From CAUSKK01 sp963532425 (GTDB lineage: Bacteria; Pseudomonadota; Gammaproteobacteria; Cardiobacteriales; Cardiobacteriaceae), in the NCBI GenBank assembly GCA_963532425.1, contig CAUSKK010000006.1:38818-102817 (forward strand): a stretch of DNA of 64,000 nt, read 5' to 3'. The notes below the pieces were generated by a model. The model was not told the origin of the DNA. It saw only the letters and a program-made list of their open reading frames with translations, and did no database searches. Shown one piece after another: positions 53,247 through 61,946 of this stretch. Positions within the stretch are counted from its first letter, which is position 1; every line of letters starts with the position of its first letter. The translations under genes and the position numbers were made by a program.

Positions 53247-54002
53247 TTGACCTATTTTGACCATCACAGCGCCGTGTTTCTGCGCAATATCTACGCCCGG
53301 CCCAAGGGCCAAATTCGGCTGGCGGTGCTGCAACGGGATTTGGCCGAGCTGCTACCACCGGGGCCGCTGGCGGTGCTGGACGTGGGCGGCGGCGCCGGCC
53401 AGATGGCCCTGTGGCTGGGGGCGCGCGGCCACAGGGTGGAGGTGCTGGACATTGCCCCGGCCCTGCTCGCCGCCGGCCGGGCCGAGGCCGAAGCGCTTCG
53501 GCTCGACGACCGGGTGCACTTTGTGGAGGGCGATATTTTCGCCCGGCCGCTGGCCCCGGACTTCGACCTGATTTGCTGCCATGCCCTGCTGGAATGGCTG
53601 CCCGCCGCCCGGCAGGCGGAGCTGATTCAACGCTGCGCCGCCCTGCTCCGGCCCGGCGGCGCCCTGTCCCTGCTGGTCTACAACCGGGAGGCGCTGGTCT
53701 TCGCCCAGCACGTCTTCGGTAATTTTGCCTACCTCGACCGGGATTTCCGCCCCCACCGCAAAACCGCCAGGCTGACCCCGCCCCAGCCCTGCACGCCGGC
53801 AACGGTGGAAAGCGGGCTGGCCGGCGCCGGCTTCGCAATCCAGCGGCGCAGCAATGTGCGCTGTTTCTACGACTATATGAAGCCCGCCGACCGGGAACGG
53901 CACCCGGTCGCCGAGCTGGTGGCCCGGGAACTGGCCCTGGCCGACGAAGCCGCCTACGGGCCGGTGGCGCGCTATCTCCACTATTTCGCCGTCCGACCAT
54001 GA
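53247..54002 (+). CDS. cmoM: tRNA 5-carboxymethoxyuridine methyltransferase CmoM
   Basis: The 251-aa SAM-dependent enzyme methylates cmo5U34 in tRNAs. Family blocks are FLRNIYARPKGQIRLAVLQRDL at the N-terminus, SAM motif I VLDVGGGAGQ (43-52), CCHALLEWLP, LLRPGGALSLLVYN, and the E. coli-like GNFAYLDRDF and VRCFYDYMKP. The start is TTG at 53247, with GGGGGG upstream; no early ATG exists. It overlaps the Smr gene by 4 bp. CmoM is mainly gammaproteobacterial, which helps place the organism. Confidence 0.87.
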   Translation: MTYFDHHSAVFLRNIYARPKGQIRLAVLQRDLAELLPPGPLAVLDVGGGAGQMALWLGARGHRVEVLDIAPALLAAGRAEAEALRLDDRVHFVEGDIFARPLAPDFDLICCHALLEWLPAARQAELIQRCAALLRPGGALSLLVYNREALVFAQHVFGNFAYLDRDFRPHRKTARLTPPQPCTPATVESGLAGAGFAIQRRSNVRCFYDYMKPADRERHPVAELVARELALADEAAYGPVARYLHYFAVRP

Positions 54003-54553
54003 GCGACGATTTCGATTTCCGCCGGGCCCTCGGCCGGCTCAAGGGCCAGCGGCGGGCGGAGGAGTCCCCGGCCGAGGAGCGCTTCGATTTTGGCCGGGCC
54101 CTGGGGCCGGTGCGGCGGCTGGCGGCCCCGCCGGTGCCCCCGCGTCCCCAACGCAAAATCCGCAACGACCGGCTTATCGAGGCCCAGAGCTACCGGGCCG
54201 AGGTCGGGGCCTTCGAGCCGCTCAATCTGGAAAACATGGACGAGGGGCGTTTTCGCCGGCTCCGGGCCAACCAGCTGCCGGTGGCTCGGGAGATTGATTT
54301 GCACGGCTTTCTCGTCGATGAGGCCCAGCGCTATCTGCAGGATTTAATCGACGAGCGCCAGAACCGCCGGGCGGAAATCTGGACGGTTATCCACGGCAAG
54401 GGCCGGGAGACGACGGCGCCGCTGAAACTGGCCATCTGGGCCCTGCTGCAGCGCCACCCGGCGATTACGGCCCTGGCGCCGGTCATCGACGCCCGGGGCG
54501 AGGTGGGGGCGGTGAATGTGGAGGTGCGGCCGATCCGCCGGCGGCCCAAATAA
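53999..54553 (+). CDS. Smr-domain protein
   Basis: The 184-aa protein has a variable basic N-terminal region (about 1-90) and a C-terminal Smr domain with REIDLHGFLVDEAQRYLQDLI, the WTVIHGKGRETTAPLKLAIW core and GAVNVEVRP. Smr domains bind or nick nucleic acids; short proteobacterial forms include SmrA/SmrB, the latter cutting mRNA at collided ribosomes. The DLHG and HGKG motifs are intact. I do not choose between SmrA and SmrB. It overlaps cmoM by ATGA and ends at a convergent terminator. Confidence 0.85.
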   Translation: MSDDFDFRRALGRLKGQRRAEESPAEERFDFGRALGPVRRLAAPPVPPRPQRKIRNDRLIEAQSYRAEVGAFEPLNLENMDEGRFRRLRANQLPVAREIDLHGFLVDEAQRYLQDLIDERQNRRAEIWTVIHGKGRETTAPLKLAIWALLQRHPAITALAPVIDARGEVGAVNVEVRPIRRRPK

Positions 54554-54578
54554 AAAGGCGCCGCCCTCTGGCGACGCC
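54552..54578 (-). terminator. Terminator after the frameshifted membrane gene
   Basis: On the minus strand a 9-bp stem (GGCGTCGCC / GGCGGCGCC, loop AGAG, one T-G pair) is followed by T5. Confidence 0.88.
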
Positions 54579-54596
54579 CGTTCGTTCTGGCTGGGC

Positions 54597-55101
54597 CTAG
54601 AACAGCAGACTCAAACTCTGCAGCAGACCGAGCAGCAGCAGCGCGGCGGCCCCGCCCAGCTGCAGGGCCAGGGCCAGCGGTGCCAGCCGGGGCCAGCGTT
54701 GTTGCAGGTGGGTGGCCGGTTTAGAGCCCTCGAGGGAATAGGCCAGGGTCAGCAGCAGGCCGACCAGGCCCAGGCTCATCAGCCCGTTCACCGGCCCGGC
54801 AAAGGCGCCCAGGTCGGCCGGCGGCCAGCCAGGCCACCGGGCCGGAGCCGCGCGCGATGACCAGCATCAGACCGTTGAGCCAGAGCAGCAGCATCAGCAC
54901 CACCGGCAGAATGAGCCAGCAGCGGTGGCCGAGCCGGGGCCAGCGCTGGGGCAGGGTGCGCAGGCCGCCGTCTGGCCGGAAGCGGGCGATGTTCGGCAGG
55001 CCGTAGCCCCCCCAGCGGGTGCTTAGCTGGGGCAGGGCGAGCAGGCCCGAGGCCAGCAGGCTATAGCCGAGAATTTGGTTGAGGGTGAATAGGTTATTCA
55101 T
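54597..55101 (-). pseudogene. Frameshifted four-helix membrane protein
   Basis: The ATG at 55101 follows AGGAG. The first frame reads MNNLFTLNQILGYSLLASG... to IARGSGPVAWLAA near 54830, then degenerates into Arg/Gly-rich sequence. A second frame from about 54820 continues as DLGAFAGPVNGLMSLGLVGLLL... to ...QSLSLLF and a stop at 54597. A one-base shift near 54815-54830 joins them into about 166 aa with four hydrophobic helices. Both parts share internally similar QRWPRL blocks. Sequencing error or a true mutation is possible. The family is unknown. The terminator just downstream suggests it was a functional gene recently. Confidence 0.7.
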
Positions 55102-56186
55102 AAAAATCTCCTGAGAACGCCGCATCGCGGCAACCTGAGGCCCCGGATTTCATGGGTGCCGTCGAGGACTTTACCCCGGCGGCAGTGGACAGGTCAAAGC
55201 CGGTTCCGCTGGCCGCTGGGTTAAACCGAAGCGCTCCAACGCCAACGACGTGCCGAGCGCAGCGAGCCGCCGCAACCGCTCCCCCAGCCGGCCCGGTGGA
55301 TTCTCCAGCGGGCAAATGGAAGCCAGCCCGGGCAGCGCTTCCCGCCCCAGGCTCCATTCCAGCCGAAGCGCTTCGTTTTTTAACTAGGCCGCCAGCCCGA
55401 AGCGCTTCGCCGGGGAAAGCCTGTTGGGCGATGAAGCGTTTCCCGCCAGAACCGCCTTTATAAATCAGACTGAAATTTTCTCGGCCCTCCAGCCGAAGCG
55501 CTCCAGCGCCAACGGCGCGCCGAGCGCAGCGAGCCACCTAGTGGCGCAGCAACCGCTTCCCCGCTGAAGCGCTCCACTCCATCCCGCCGACAATGGCGAA
55601 GCGCTTCGGCTTATCTGGTCTCACAGAAGGGAGCGCTTTACTCCCAGCGGGCCGGGGCTGGTGATGATTAAAAGCAACAGGTGGAGTGAAGTGCTTCCTT
55701 TTCCCGGCCTAGCGGAACGAAGCGCTTCGGTAATCCGGGAAAAAGGGGCCTAGTCCGAAGGACTTCTTTCTAGGCCAACGGTGCACTCTATGGGTTCGTC
55801 CCACTGCGCTGACAATGGCGAAGCGCTTCACTGGAAAAAGCCTTTCGAGAACCGAAGCGCTTCCCCCAGCCGGCCTAAAGCAACACTCCCGACCGATTGA
55901 TTTCAGAACGAAGCGCTCCAGCGCCAACGGCGCGCCGAGCGCAGCGAGCCACCTAGTGGCGTAGCAACCGCTCCCCCCGTTAGCCAATAAAGTGAAGCGC
56001 TTCTGGTGGGGCTAGGGCTGAATTTCCTCCCCGGCCCGCCCTGGCCGAAGCGCTTCCCGGCGCCGGACTCGCTTTCACCGAAGCGCTTCGTTGGGAAGCC
56101 TGTCGAGACCGAAGCGCTTCGGTTTGCCCCGTCCGGCGGAAAAGCGCCCGCTATAATCCGGCCCTCGCTCCCCTCCGGAAAAAACC
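55102..56186. repeat. Palindrome island with a longer composite element (1.1 kb)
   Basis: No gene is supported. Besides many GAAGCGCTTC copies, a second family of about 58-68 bp occurs three times in direct orientation (55228-55285, 55495-55562, 55910-55977). It starts GAAGCGCTCCA, contains GCGCCAACGGCGC (small hairpin), CGAGCGCAGCGAGCC, and GCCACCTAGTGGC (second hairpin, lost in copy 1), and ends CAACCGCT(T/C)CCC. A degenerate inverted copy may lie at 62604-62665. Confidence 0.88.
56152..56157 (+). promoter_or_regulatory. Probable -10 box of the 56187 gene
   Basis: TATAAT lies 30 bp upstream of the ATG, at the edge of the palindrome island. A TTGCCC at 56124 is too far away (22 bp) for a good -35. 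Confidence 0.45.
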
Positions 56187-56789
56187 ATGACCTTTGAACC
56201 CCTATTGCTACTGGGCCTGCTGCTCGGTCTGCTGCTCGGTCGGAGCCTGGCCACCGCCATCGACCAGGCCCCGCCCCTCCCCCCCGATGAATCCGACCCG
56301 GGCCCGGGCCTGCCCCTGTCGGAACACTTGCTCCAACGCCCTTGGCAGAAAGAAATTTCCTGCGGCCGGGCGAATAACGCGCTCATCATCAAAAAGTTTT
56401 TGCTGCTGGCCGCCGACCACAGCGGCGCCGAGGGCTTTCAATATGTGTTGCGCGGCTCAGGGCGGGTGAAGTTTGAGGAACGCCGGCTCTTCCACTGGAC
56501 CTTTGACCCGGCCACCGCCACGCTGAGCCGCCGCTACACCGACACCTTCCGCCGGCGCGCCGGTGAAGCGATGGAGCACCAACGGGAAGCGGGGCCGGTG
56601 GAACGGGCTCGCCTCCGCGTCCATGAGGTGGGCCCGGCGGCCGACGACGGTTCTCGGCTACTGCAGCTGGCCCTGGAGCCACTGCAACCCGGCGTCGGGG
56701 TCCATTACTACCTCAGCGCGCCGTCGGCCGGGGAAAATCGCGCCGACCCCCAGGCCAGCCCGGGCCCCGACCATGGGGACAGCCCCTAG
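56187..56789 (+). CDS. Membrane-anchored hypothetical protein
   Basis: The 200-aa protein has an N-terminal hydrophobic segment (about residues 4-23, Leu/Gly-rich), probably an uncleaved anchor. A soluble domain follows, with EISCGRANNALIIKKFLLLAADHS and a strand-rich middle (FQYVLRGSGRVKFEERRLFHWTF, then RRYTDTFRRR). The tail is Pro/Gly/Asp-rich and probably disordered. The family is not recognised. It has CTCCGGA-like weak ribosome sequence and a TATAAT box upstream, and is convergent with a small membrane gene whose terminator lies just beyond. Confidence 0.65.
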   Translation: MTFEPLLLLGLLLGLLLGRSLATAIDQAPPLPPDESDPGPGLPLSEHLLQRPWQKEISCGRANNALIIKKFLLLAADHSGAEGFQYVLRGSGRVKFEERRLFHWTFDPATATLSRRYTDTFRRRAGEAMEHQREAGPVERARLRVHEVGPAADDGSRLLQLALEPLQPGVGVHYYLSAPSAGENRADPQASPGPDHGDSP

Positions 56790-56812
56790 CCGGGAAGCGC
56801 TGCCCCGAGCAT

Positions 56813-56835
56813 AAAAAAAGCCCCCAAGCGGGGGC
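56813..56835 (-). terminator. Terminator of the small membrane gene
   Basis: On the minus strand GCCCCCGCTTGGGGGC (6-bp stem, GCTT loop) is followed by T7. Confidence 0.92.
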
Positions 56836-56847
56836 GGGGTTCCGGAT

Positions 56848-57069
56848 TTAGAACCCCAGGGTCAGCAGCAGCAGCAACACCACCAGGGCAAAGCTCAGGC
56901 CCATCTGAATTTGCATCAACGGCGGGCCCCAGCGGGACCAACGTTCACGCAGATTGAGCCGGCGATTGGCCCAGTAGAGCAGCAGCAACAGCGCCGCCAG
57001 TAGCCAGAGGGGCCAGGGGATAAGAGCCAGCAGCGGCGCCAGTCCCTTGCCGATTCCTTGGGTTGGCAT
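56848..57069 (-). CDS. Small two-helix membrane protein
   Basis: The 73-aa protein has two hydrophobic helices (about residues 10-33 and 52-71) joined by a basic loop NRRLNLRERWSRWG. GGGAG lies 8 bp before the ATG, and a good terminator follows, so it looks like a real single gene. The Arg/Trp-rich loop resembles QRWPRL-type loops of the frameshifted membrane gene at 54.6-55.1 kb; a shared origin is possible but weakly supported. The function is unknown. Confidence 0.7.
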   Translation of the reverse strand: MPTQGIGKGLAPLLALIPWPLWLLAALLLLLYWANRRLNLRERWSRWGPPLMQIQMGLSFALVVLLLLLTLGF

Positions 57070-57210
57070 GGTTTTTACTCCCTTAATTTAAAGGCTCATC
57101 GGGCTGGCGAGCCGGCCGCCCCGCTACCCGGGCCGAAGCGCTTCCCTCTTTTACCCTGGGAACGAAGCGCTTCCCCTTTTGGCCGGTTTATCTGCCCCGG
57201 TCCGGCTACC
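57070..57210. repeat. Short spacer with two palindromes
   Basis: Perfect GAAGCGCTTC copies lie near 57134 and 57162 between two minus-strand transcription units. No gene is seen. Confidence 0.7.
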
Positions 57211-57231
57211 AAAAAGCCCCCAAACGGGGGC
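57211..57231 (-). terminator. Terminator after ileS
   Basis: On the minus strand GCCCCC, loop GTTT and GGGGGC are followed by T5, 11 bp after the ileS stop. Confidence 0.92.
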
Positions 57232-57241
57232 GGAAGCTGGG

Positions 57242-59977
57242 CTAGATAAACCGCCGGCTTTCCCCGGCGCCCAGGTTTTCGCGGCAGCGCGGACAGAGCT
57301 CGTCGCTGTCCAGGGCCGGGCTGTAGTGCCAGCAGCGGCCGCACTTGGCCCCGGGGGCCCGGGCCACCTCAATCTTCAGTTCCGGGCCGCTCCGGAGGCT
57401 TACGCCGGAGGTCAGCAGCAGGAAACGCAGCTCGTCGCCGAGCACGGCCCACTGTTCGGCCCGGGGGCTGGTGATGGTCAAAGTGGCCTCCAGGGACGAG
57501 CCGATTTCGCCGGCGGCCCGACGGATTTCCAGCTGCTCATTGACCGCCGTGCGCAGGGCGAGCAGCTCCGTCCAGAACTCGGGGGCAAAGACGGCCGGGG
57601 CGCTCGGGAAGGCATAGGCCGTGGTCAGGAAGACGGATTTTTCCGACCGGGCCGGCATGAAGCGCCAGATTTCTTCGGCGGTGAAGGACAGCACCGGCGC
57701 AATCCAGCGCACCAGCCCTTCGAGGATGTGGAAGAGGGCGGTCTGGGCACTGCGGCGCACCGGGCTGTCCTTGGCCACGGTGTACTGGCGGTCTTTGATG
57801 ACGTCCAGATAGAAACTGCCGAGGAAAATGGAGCAGAAATGGGTCAGCTCCTGGTAAACCAGATGGAATTCGTAGTTTTCATAGTGGCGCAGCAGCCGTT
57901 CCTGCAGCCGGGCGCTGTAATCGAGCACATGGCGGTCGAGGGCCAGCAGCTGGTCGGCCGGGAGCAGGTGGCGGGCCGGGTCGAAGTCGTGCAGGTTGGC
58001 GAGCAGGAAACGGCAGGTGTTGCGGATGCGCCGGTAGCCCTCGGCCAGCTGCTTCAGAATGTCATCGGAGAGGCGCACCTCGGCGCTGTAGTCCACCGAG
58101 GCCACCCAGAGACGGAGAATGTCGGCGCCCAGGGCCTTCATCACCTTCTGCGGTTCCACCACATTGCCCTTGGATTTGGACATCTTCTCGCCCTTGGCAT
58201 CGACGACGAAGCCGTGGGTCAGCAGGGCCTTGTAGGGGGCGGCGCCGTCCATGGCCACGCCGGTGAGCAGCGAGGAATGGAACCAGCCGCGATGCTGGTC
58301 GGAGCCCTCCAGATAGAGGTCGGCGGGCTTCTCCAACCGGGCCTTGAGCACGGTCTCGTGGGTAACGCCAGAATCAAACCAGACGTCCAGCACATCATCG
58401 AGCTTGCGGTAGTCGGCCGGGTCGTTGATGAGCGTTTCCAGCGGCAGCTCAAACCAGGCCTCGATGCCGTTTTTTTCGATGGCGGCGGCGGCCTTGTCCA
58501 TGATGGCGAGGATGTCCGGGTGCAGGGCGCCGGTTTCTCTGTGCACCACAAAGCACAGCGGCACGCCCCAGTAGCGCTGGCGGGTGATGCCCCAGTCCGG
58601 GCGCTCGGCAATCATATTGGTGAGCCGTGGCCGGCCCCAGCCGGGGATAAATTCGACGCTGTCCAGGGCCTGCAGGGCCGCTTGACGCAGGCCGGCCTTG
58701 TCCATGCTGATGAACCACTGGGTGGTGGTGCGGAAGATGGTGGGGCTGTGGTGGCGCCAGCAGTGCGGGTAGCTGTGTTTAATCTTGCTCAGTTTCACCA
58801 GCCGGCCCTTTTCCTCCAGCAACTTGACCACCTCCGGATTGGCCTTGAAGACGTTCTGGCCGGCGAAAAACGGCGTGTCCGGGGCAAAGCAGCCGTTGTT
58901 TTGCACCGGGTTGTAGGGTTCGATGCCGTATTTCTTGCAGACGTTGAAGTCATCGACACCGTGGGCCGGGGCGGTGTGGACGCAGCCGGTGCCGGCCTCC
59001 AGGGTTACGTGGTCGCCGAGAATCAGCAGGGAAGTCTTATCGAGGAAGGGGTGCTGCAGTTGCAGATTTTCCAGCGCGGCGCCCTTGACGTGGCCCAGCT
59101 CCTGCCAGTCCCCGTCGTCGGCCCACTCTTTTTGCAGCGCCTCGCGCATTTCCTTGGCCACGATGAAATGGCGGTCGCCGGCCTGGAACAGGCTGTAGTC
59201 GAAGTCCGGATTGAGGCTGACCGCCAGGTTGGCCGGCAGGGTCCAGGGGGTGGTGGTCCAGATAATCACATCGGTGGGGGGGAGCGCTTCGCTGCGGCCG
59301 AAGCGCTTCGCCAGCTCGGTCAAATCCTTCACGGCAAAGCGCACGTAGATGGACTCGGACACCTTGTCCTCGTATTCCACCTCGGCCTCGGCCAGGGTGG
59401 AGGCGCAGTCGATGCACCAGTGCACCGGCTTGAAGCCGGAAACCACGTGGCCGTTGGCGACGATTTTCCGCAGCGACCGGACAATGGCGGCCTCGATGTC
59501 ATAGTTCATGGTCAGATAGGGCTGCGCCCAGTTGCCGAGGACGCCGAGCCGCTGAAAATCGGCCTTCTGCAGCTCCACCTGGGAGCGGGCGAAGTCGCGG
59601 CAGGCGCGGCGAAATTCGTTGGCGCTGACCTTAACCCCGGGCTTGCCGAGCTGCTGTTCCACCTTCTGTTCGATGGGCAGGCCGTGGCAGTCCCAGCCGG
59701 GGATATAGTCGCAGTCGTAGCCCATGAGCTGGCGCGATTTGATGATGATGTCCTTGAGAATCTTGTTCAGGGCGTGGCCGACGTGAATCACGCCGTTGGC
59801 ATAGGGCGGGCCGTCGTGGAGGACGAAGCGCTTCCGCCCCCGGGACTGCTCGCGCTGGCGCTGGTAGATGTTTTCGTCGGCCCAGAATTGCAGAATTTCC
59901 GGCTCGCGCTGGGGCAGATTGCCGCGCATGGGGAAGTCGGTCTGGGGCAGATTGAGGCTGTCTTTAAAGTCGCTCAT
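57242..59977 (-). CDS. ileS: Isoleucyl-tRNA synthetase
   Basis: The 911-aa class I synthetase charges tRNA-Ile and edits valine. The HIGH motif appears as HVGH in PYANGVIHVGHALNK, and KMSKS as EKMSKSKGN. The CP1 editing domain lies between them, with TTTPWTLPAN. The C-terminal zinc finger is CGRCWHYSP...CPRC. The length is slightly under the E. coli enzyme. Its start overlaps the ribF end by 14 bp, the usual ribF-ileS pair; lspA, often next, is absent, and a terminator follows. Two internal palindromes encode SEALPP- and KRF-type residues. Confidence 0.96.
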   Translation of the reverse strand: MSDFKDSLNLPQTDFPMRGNLPQREPEILQFWADENIYQRQREQSRGRKRFVLHDGPPYANGVIHVGHALNKILKDIIIKSRQLMGYDCDYIPGWDCHGLPIEQKVEQQLGKPGVKVSANEFRRACRDFARSQVELQKADFQRLGVLGNWAQPYLTMNYDIEAAIVRSLRKIVANGHVVSGFKPVHWCIDCASTLAEAEVEYEDKVSESIYVRFAVKDLTELAKRFGRSEALPPTDVIIWTTTPWTLPANLAVSLNPDFDYSLFQAGDRHFIVAKEMREALQKEWADDGDWQELGHVKGAALENLQLQHPFLDKTSLLILGDHVTLEAGTGCVHTAPAHGVDDFNVCKKYGIEPYNPVQNNGCFAPDTPFFAGQNVFKANPEVVKLLEEKGRLVKLSKIKHSYPHCWRHHSPTIFRTTTQWFISMDKAGLRQAALQALDSVEFIPGWGRPRLTNMIAERPDWGITRQRYWGVPLCFVVHRETGALHPDILAIMDKAAAAIEKNGIEAWFELPLETLINDPADYRKLDDVLDVWFDSGVTHETVLKARLEKPADLYLEGSDQHRGWFHSSLLTGVAMDGAAPYKALLTHGFVVDAKGEKMSKSKGNVVEPQKVMKALGADILRLWVASVDYSAEVRLSDDILKQLAEGYRRIRNTCRFLLANLHDFDPARHLLPADQLLALDRHVLDYSARLQERLLRHYENYEFHLVYQELTHFCSIFLGSFYLDVIKDRQYTVAKDSPVRRSAQTALFHILEGLVRWIAPVLSFTAEEIWRFMPARSEKSVFLTTAYAFPSAPAVFAPEFWTELLALRTAVNEQLEIRRAAGEIGSSLEATLTITSPRAEQWAVLGDELRFLLLTSGVSLRSGPELKIEVARAPGAKCGRCWHYSPALDSDELCPRCRENLGAGESRRFI

Positions 59978-60869
59978 GGGCTTGTTCCTTTAGATAATTT
60001 TGGGTGATTTCAATGTCGGTCTGGATTTGCAGGCGCAGGGCGTCGCTGGAGGTGAAGCGCTTCTCCGGCCGCAGGAAGTGTTTCAGGCTCAGGCTGATGA
60101 CCTGGCCGTAGAGATTGCCCACCGGCCGGAGGAAATGGGCCTCCAGCAGCCGGCGGCCGCCGCCGAAGGTGGGGGCGGTGCCGACGTTGGCCACGCCCCA
60201 GACCTCGCCCATGCGCACGATATAGACGCCGTTGGCCAGGGCCCAGTTGTCGGGCACGGCCAGATTGGCAGTGGGGGCGTTGAGCTGGCGGCCGCGCTGG
60301 AAGCCGTGGCGCACGTGGCCGCTGAGGGTGAACTCATGGCCAAGCAGGGCCTCCACCCGGGGGAAATCGTGGGCGGCCAGGGCGGCGCGGATGTCCGAAC
60401 TGGAAATGCGCGTGCCGTCGTCAGCACAGACCGGGGGCAGCGCTTCCACCCGGAGGAATTTCTGCCGGCGCAGGGTCTCGACGGAGCCGGCGCCGCGATA
60501 GCCGAAGCGGAAATCCTCGCCCACGTGCAGCCGTTCCACGCCCAGGGGCTGGAGATACTGGGCGATGAACTGGCTCGGCCGCAGCTGCATCAGCGCCCGG
60601 TTGAAGGCCAGCAGCAGCCAGTGGTCCAGGCCAAAATGGGCGAGCCAGCGGGCCCGGTCGCGCAGATTACTAATCAGCGGCGGATTGAGGTTCTGGGTCA
60701 GGGTTTTCGGGTGGGGATAGAAACTGAGCAGCAGCGGCGTGTAGCCGGCGGCCCGGTCGGCCTGGAGCCGGGCCAGCAGCTGCTGGTGGCCCCGGTGGAC
60801 GCCGTCGAAATTGCCGATGGCCAGACTAACCGGCCCCGGCAGCTGCGGGGGCCAACGATGGATTTTCAT
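59964..60869 (-). CDS. ribF: Riboflavin kinase / FAD synthetase
   Basis: The 301-aa bifunctional enzyme makes FMN and FAD from riboflavin. The N-terminal FAD synthetase domain has GNFDGVHRGHQ (19-29), YPHPKT and the ISSSDIR block. The C-terminal kinase domain has GHVRHGFQRGRQLNAPTANLAVP, with the PTAN motif, and GGGRRLLEAHFL. The ATG at 60869 is preferred over one four codons upstream. It overlaps ileS by 14 bp. Confidence 0.94.
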   Translation of the reverse strand: MKIHRWPPQLPGPVSLAIGNFDGVHRGHQQLLARLQADRAAGYTPLLLSFYPHPKTLTQNLNPPLISNLRDRARWLAHFGLDHWLLLAFNRALMQLRPSQFIAQYLQPLGVERLHVGEDFRFGYRGAGSVETLRRQKFLRVEALPPVCADDGTRISSSDIRAALAAHDFPRVEALLGHEFTLSGHVRHGFQRGRQLNAPTANLAVPDNWALANGVYIVRMGEVWGVANVGTAPTFGGGRRLLEAHFLRPVGNLYGQVISLSLKHFLRPEKRFTSSDALRLQIQTDIEITQNYLKEQAHERL

Positions 60870-60893
60870 AGTGTGATGCAAAAAGTGGCCATT

Positions 60894-61586
60894 TTAGCCC
60901 AGCGGCGCCGCGCCGAGGACGGCGAGCAGGGCCAGTGCCAGCGCCAGCAGCAGTAGAAACAGGCCCAGGGCCCAGCCGGCCGGCAAATCTTCCTCGTGGC
61001 GCTGCCGGTAGGCCAGCAGCGGCGGGCCCAACAGCAGCAAGAGCAGCAGCTCCGGCCCGGGTCGAGGCTCGGCGTGCTGCAGCAGAATCAGCAGGCTGGG
61101 CGTCGCTGCCAGCAGGCCGAGCAGCCGGGGCCAGCGGCTGTCCTCTCGGCCCCCGGAAAATAGACTCGCCGCCCCGGCCAGCCAGAGCAGCACCACCACA
61201 GCGGGCCGGGCGGGCTGGTCGAGCAGGGCAGCCAGGGCCGGGCGGTAGTGGTGGAAGAGTAGGGGCAGGCGCAGGCTGAAATCGGCCAGCAGCAACAGGC
61301 CCAGAGCCCAGTCGGTCGGCAGTTCCGCCGGGCCCGGTCGCCAGCGACGGTAGAGAGCTAGCAACGGCAGCAGCAGCACAGCCAGAGCCGGCAGCCAGTG
61401 GGTGCCGGGGTAGCAGGGATAGAGGGAGTGGCGCGGCAGCAGTGGCCCCAGACTCAGGCCCAGGGCCGCCAGCAGGGGCAGTAGTTCCCAGCGACAGCGG
61501 CGCCGGCCGCCATCGAATACCAGCGCCGGCAGCAGTAGCAGGGCGAGCAGGGCCGTGAGATAGCCGTTACGGGCCGGACAGTCCAT
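60894..61586 (-). CDS. Hydrophobic membrane protein, third in operon
   Basis: The 230-aa protein has about seven Leu-rich transmembrane helices separated by short Arg/Pro-containing loops (for example YRRWRPGPAELPTDWALG). Internally similar segments ending LPTDWALGLLLL and LPAGWALGLFLL suggest a duplicated unit. No family is recognised. It lies 27 bp after the preceding membrane gene and just before ribF. GC is very high even for this genome. Confidence 0.65.
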   Translation of the reverse strand: MDCPARNGYLTALLALLLLPALVFDGGRRRCRWELLPLLAALGLSLGPLLPRHSLYPCYPGTHWLPALAVLLLPLLALYRRWRPGPAELPTDWALGLLLLADFSLRLPLLFHHYRPALAALLDQPARPAVVVLLWLAGAASLFSGGREDSRWPRLLGLLAATPSLLILLQHAEPRPGPELLLLLLLGPPLLAYRQRHEEDLPAGWALGLFLLLLALALALLAVLGAAPLG

Positions 61587-61613
61587 CGAAGTCAGGTCGG
61601 GGCTAGGTCGAGC

Positions 61614-61946
61614 TCACCGCAGCGAGCTGGTCAGCAGCACCAGCAGCATTCCGGCCAGGGCGGTTGTGAGCAAGGCGCGGACGGTGAACCGGTCCGGTCG
61701 AAACGGCGCCGGCCGGAACCAGCCCCAGCCCAGGGCCGGCAGCAGCAGCCCATTCGGCAGCAGGGCCCACGAGAGCCCGGCGAAGGGCGGTTTAGCAAAG
61801 AACAGCAGCAGCGGAATGAACAGGCCGTTGGCCAGCAGCAGCAGGCGCAGGGCCTCGGGCCGGGGCAGATGGCGCAGCAGCCAGCACAGGCTGAAGCTGC
61901 AGCTGAGCAGGCCGAGGGTGATAAGCAGGGGGCTGAGGCTAATCAT
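61614..61946 (-). CDS. Small membrane protein, second in operon
   Basis: The 110-aa protein has three or four hydrophobic helices and ends LLVLLTSSLR. Its start overlaps the upstream gene by 8 bp, supporting translation. The family is unknown. Leu-rich composition and PxxALRLLLLANGLF-like helices resemble those of its neighbours. Confidence 0.65.
   Translation of the reverse strand: MISLSPLLITLGLLSCSFSLCWLLRHLPRPEALRLLLLANGLFIPLLLFFAKPPFAGLSWALLPNGLLLPALGWGWFRPAPFRPDRFTVRALLTTALAGMLLVLLTSSLR

Noticed and set aside
57179..60007. 942-aa plus-strand ORF opposite ileS
   Set aside because: Antisense shadow of a clear IleS; composition is typical of mirror frames.
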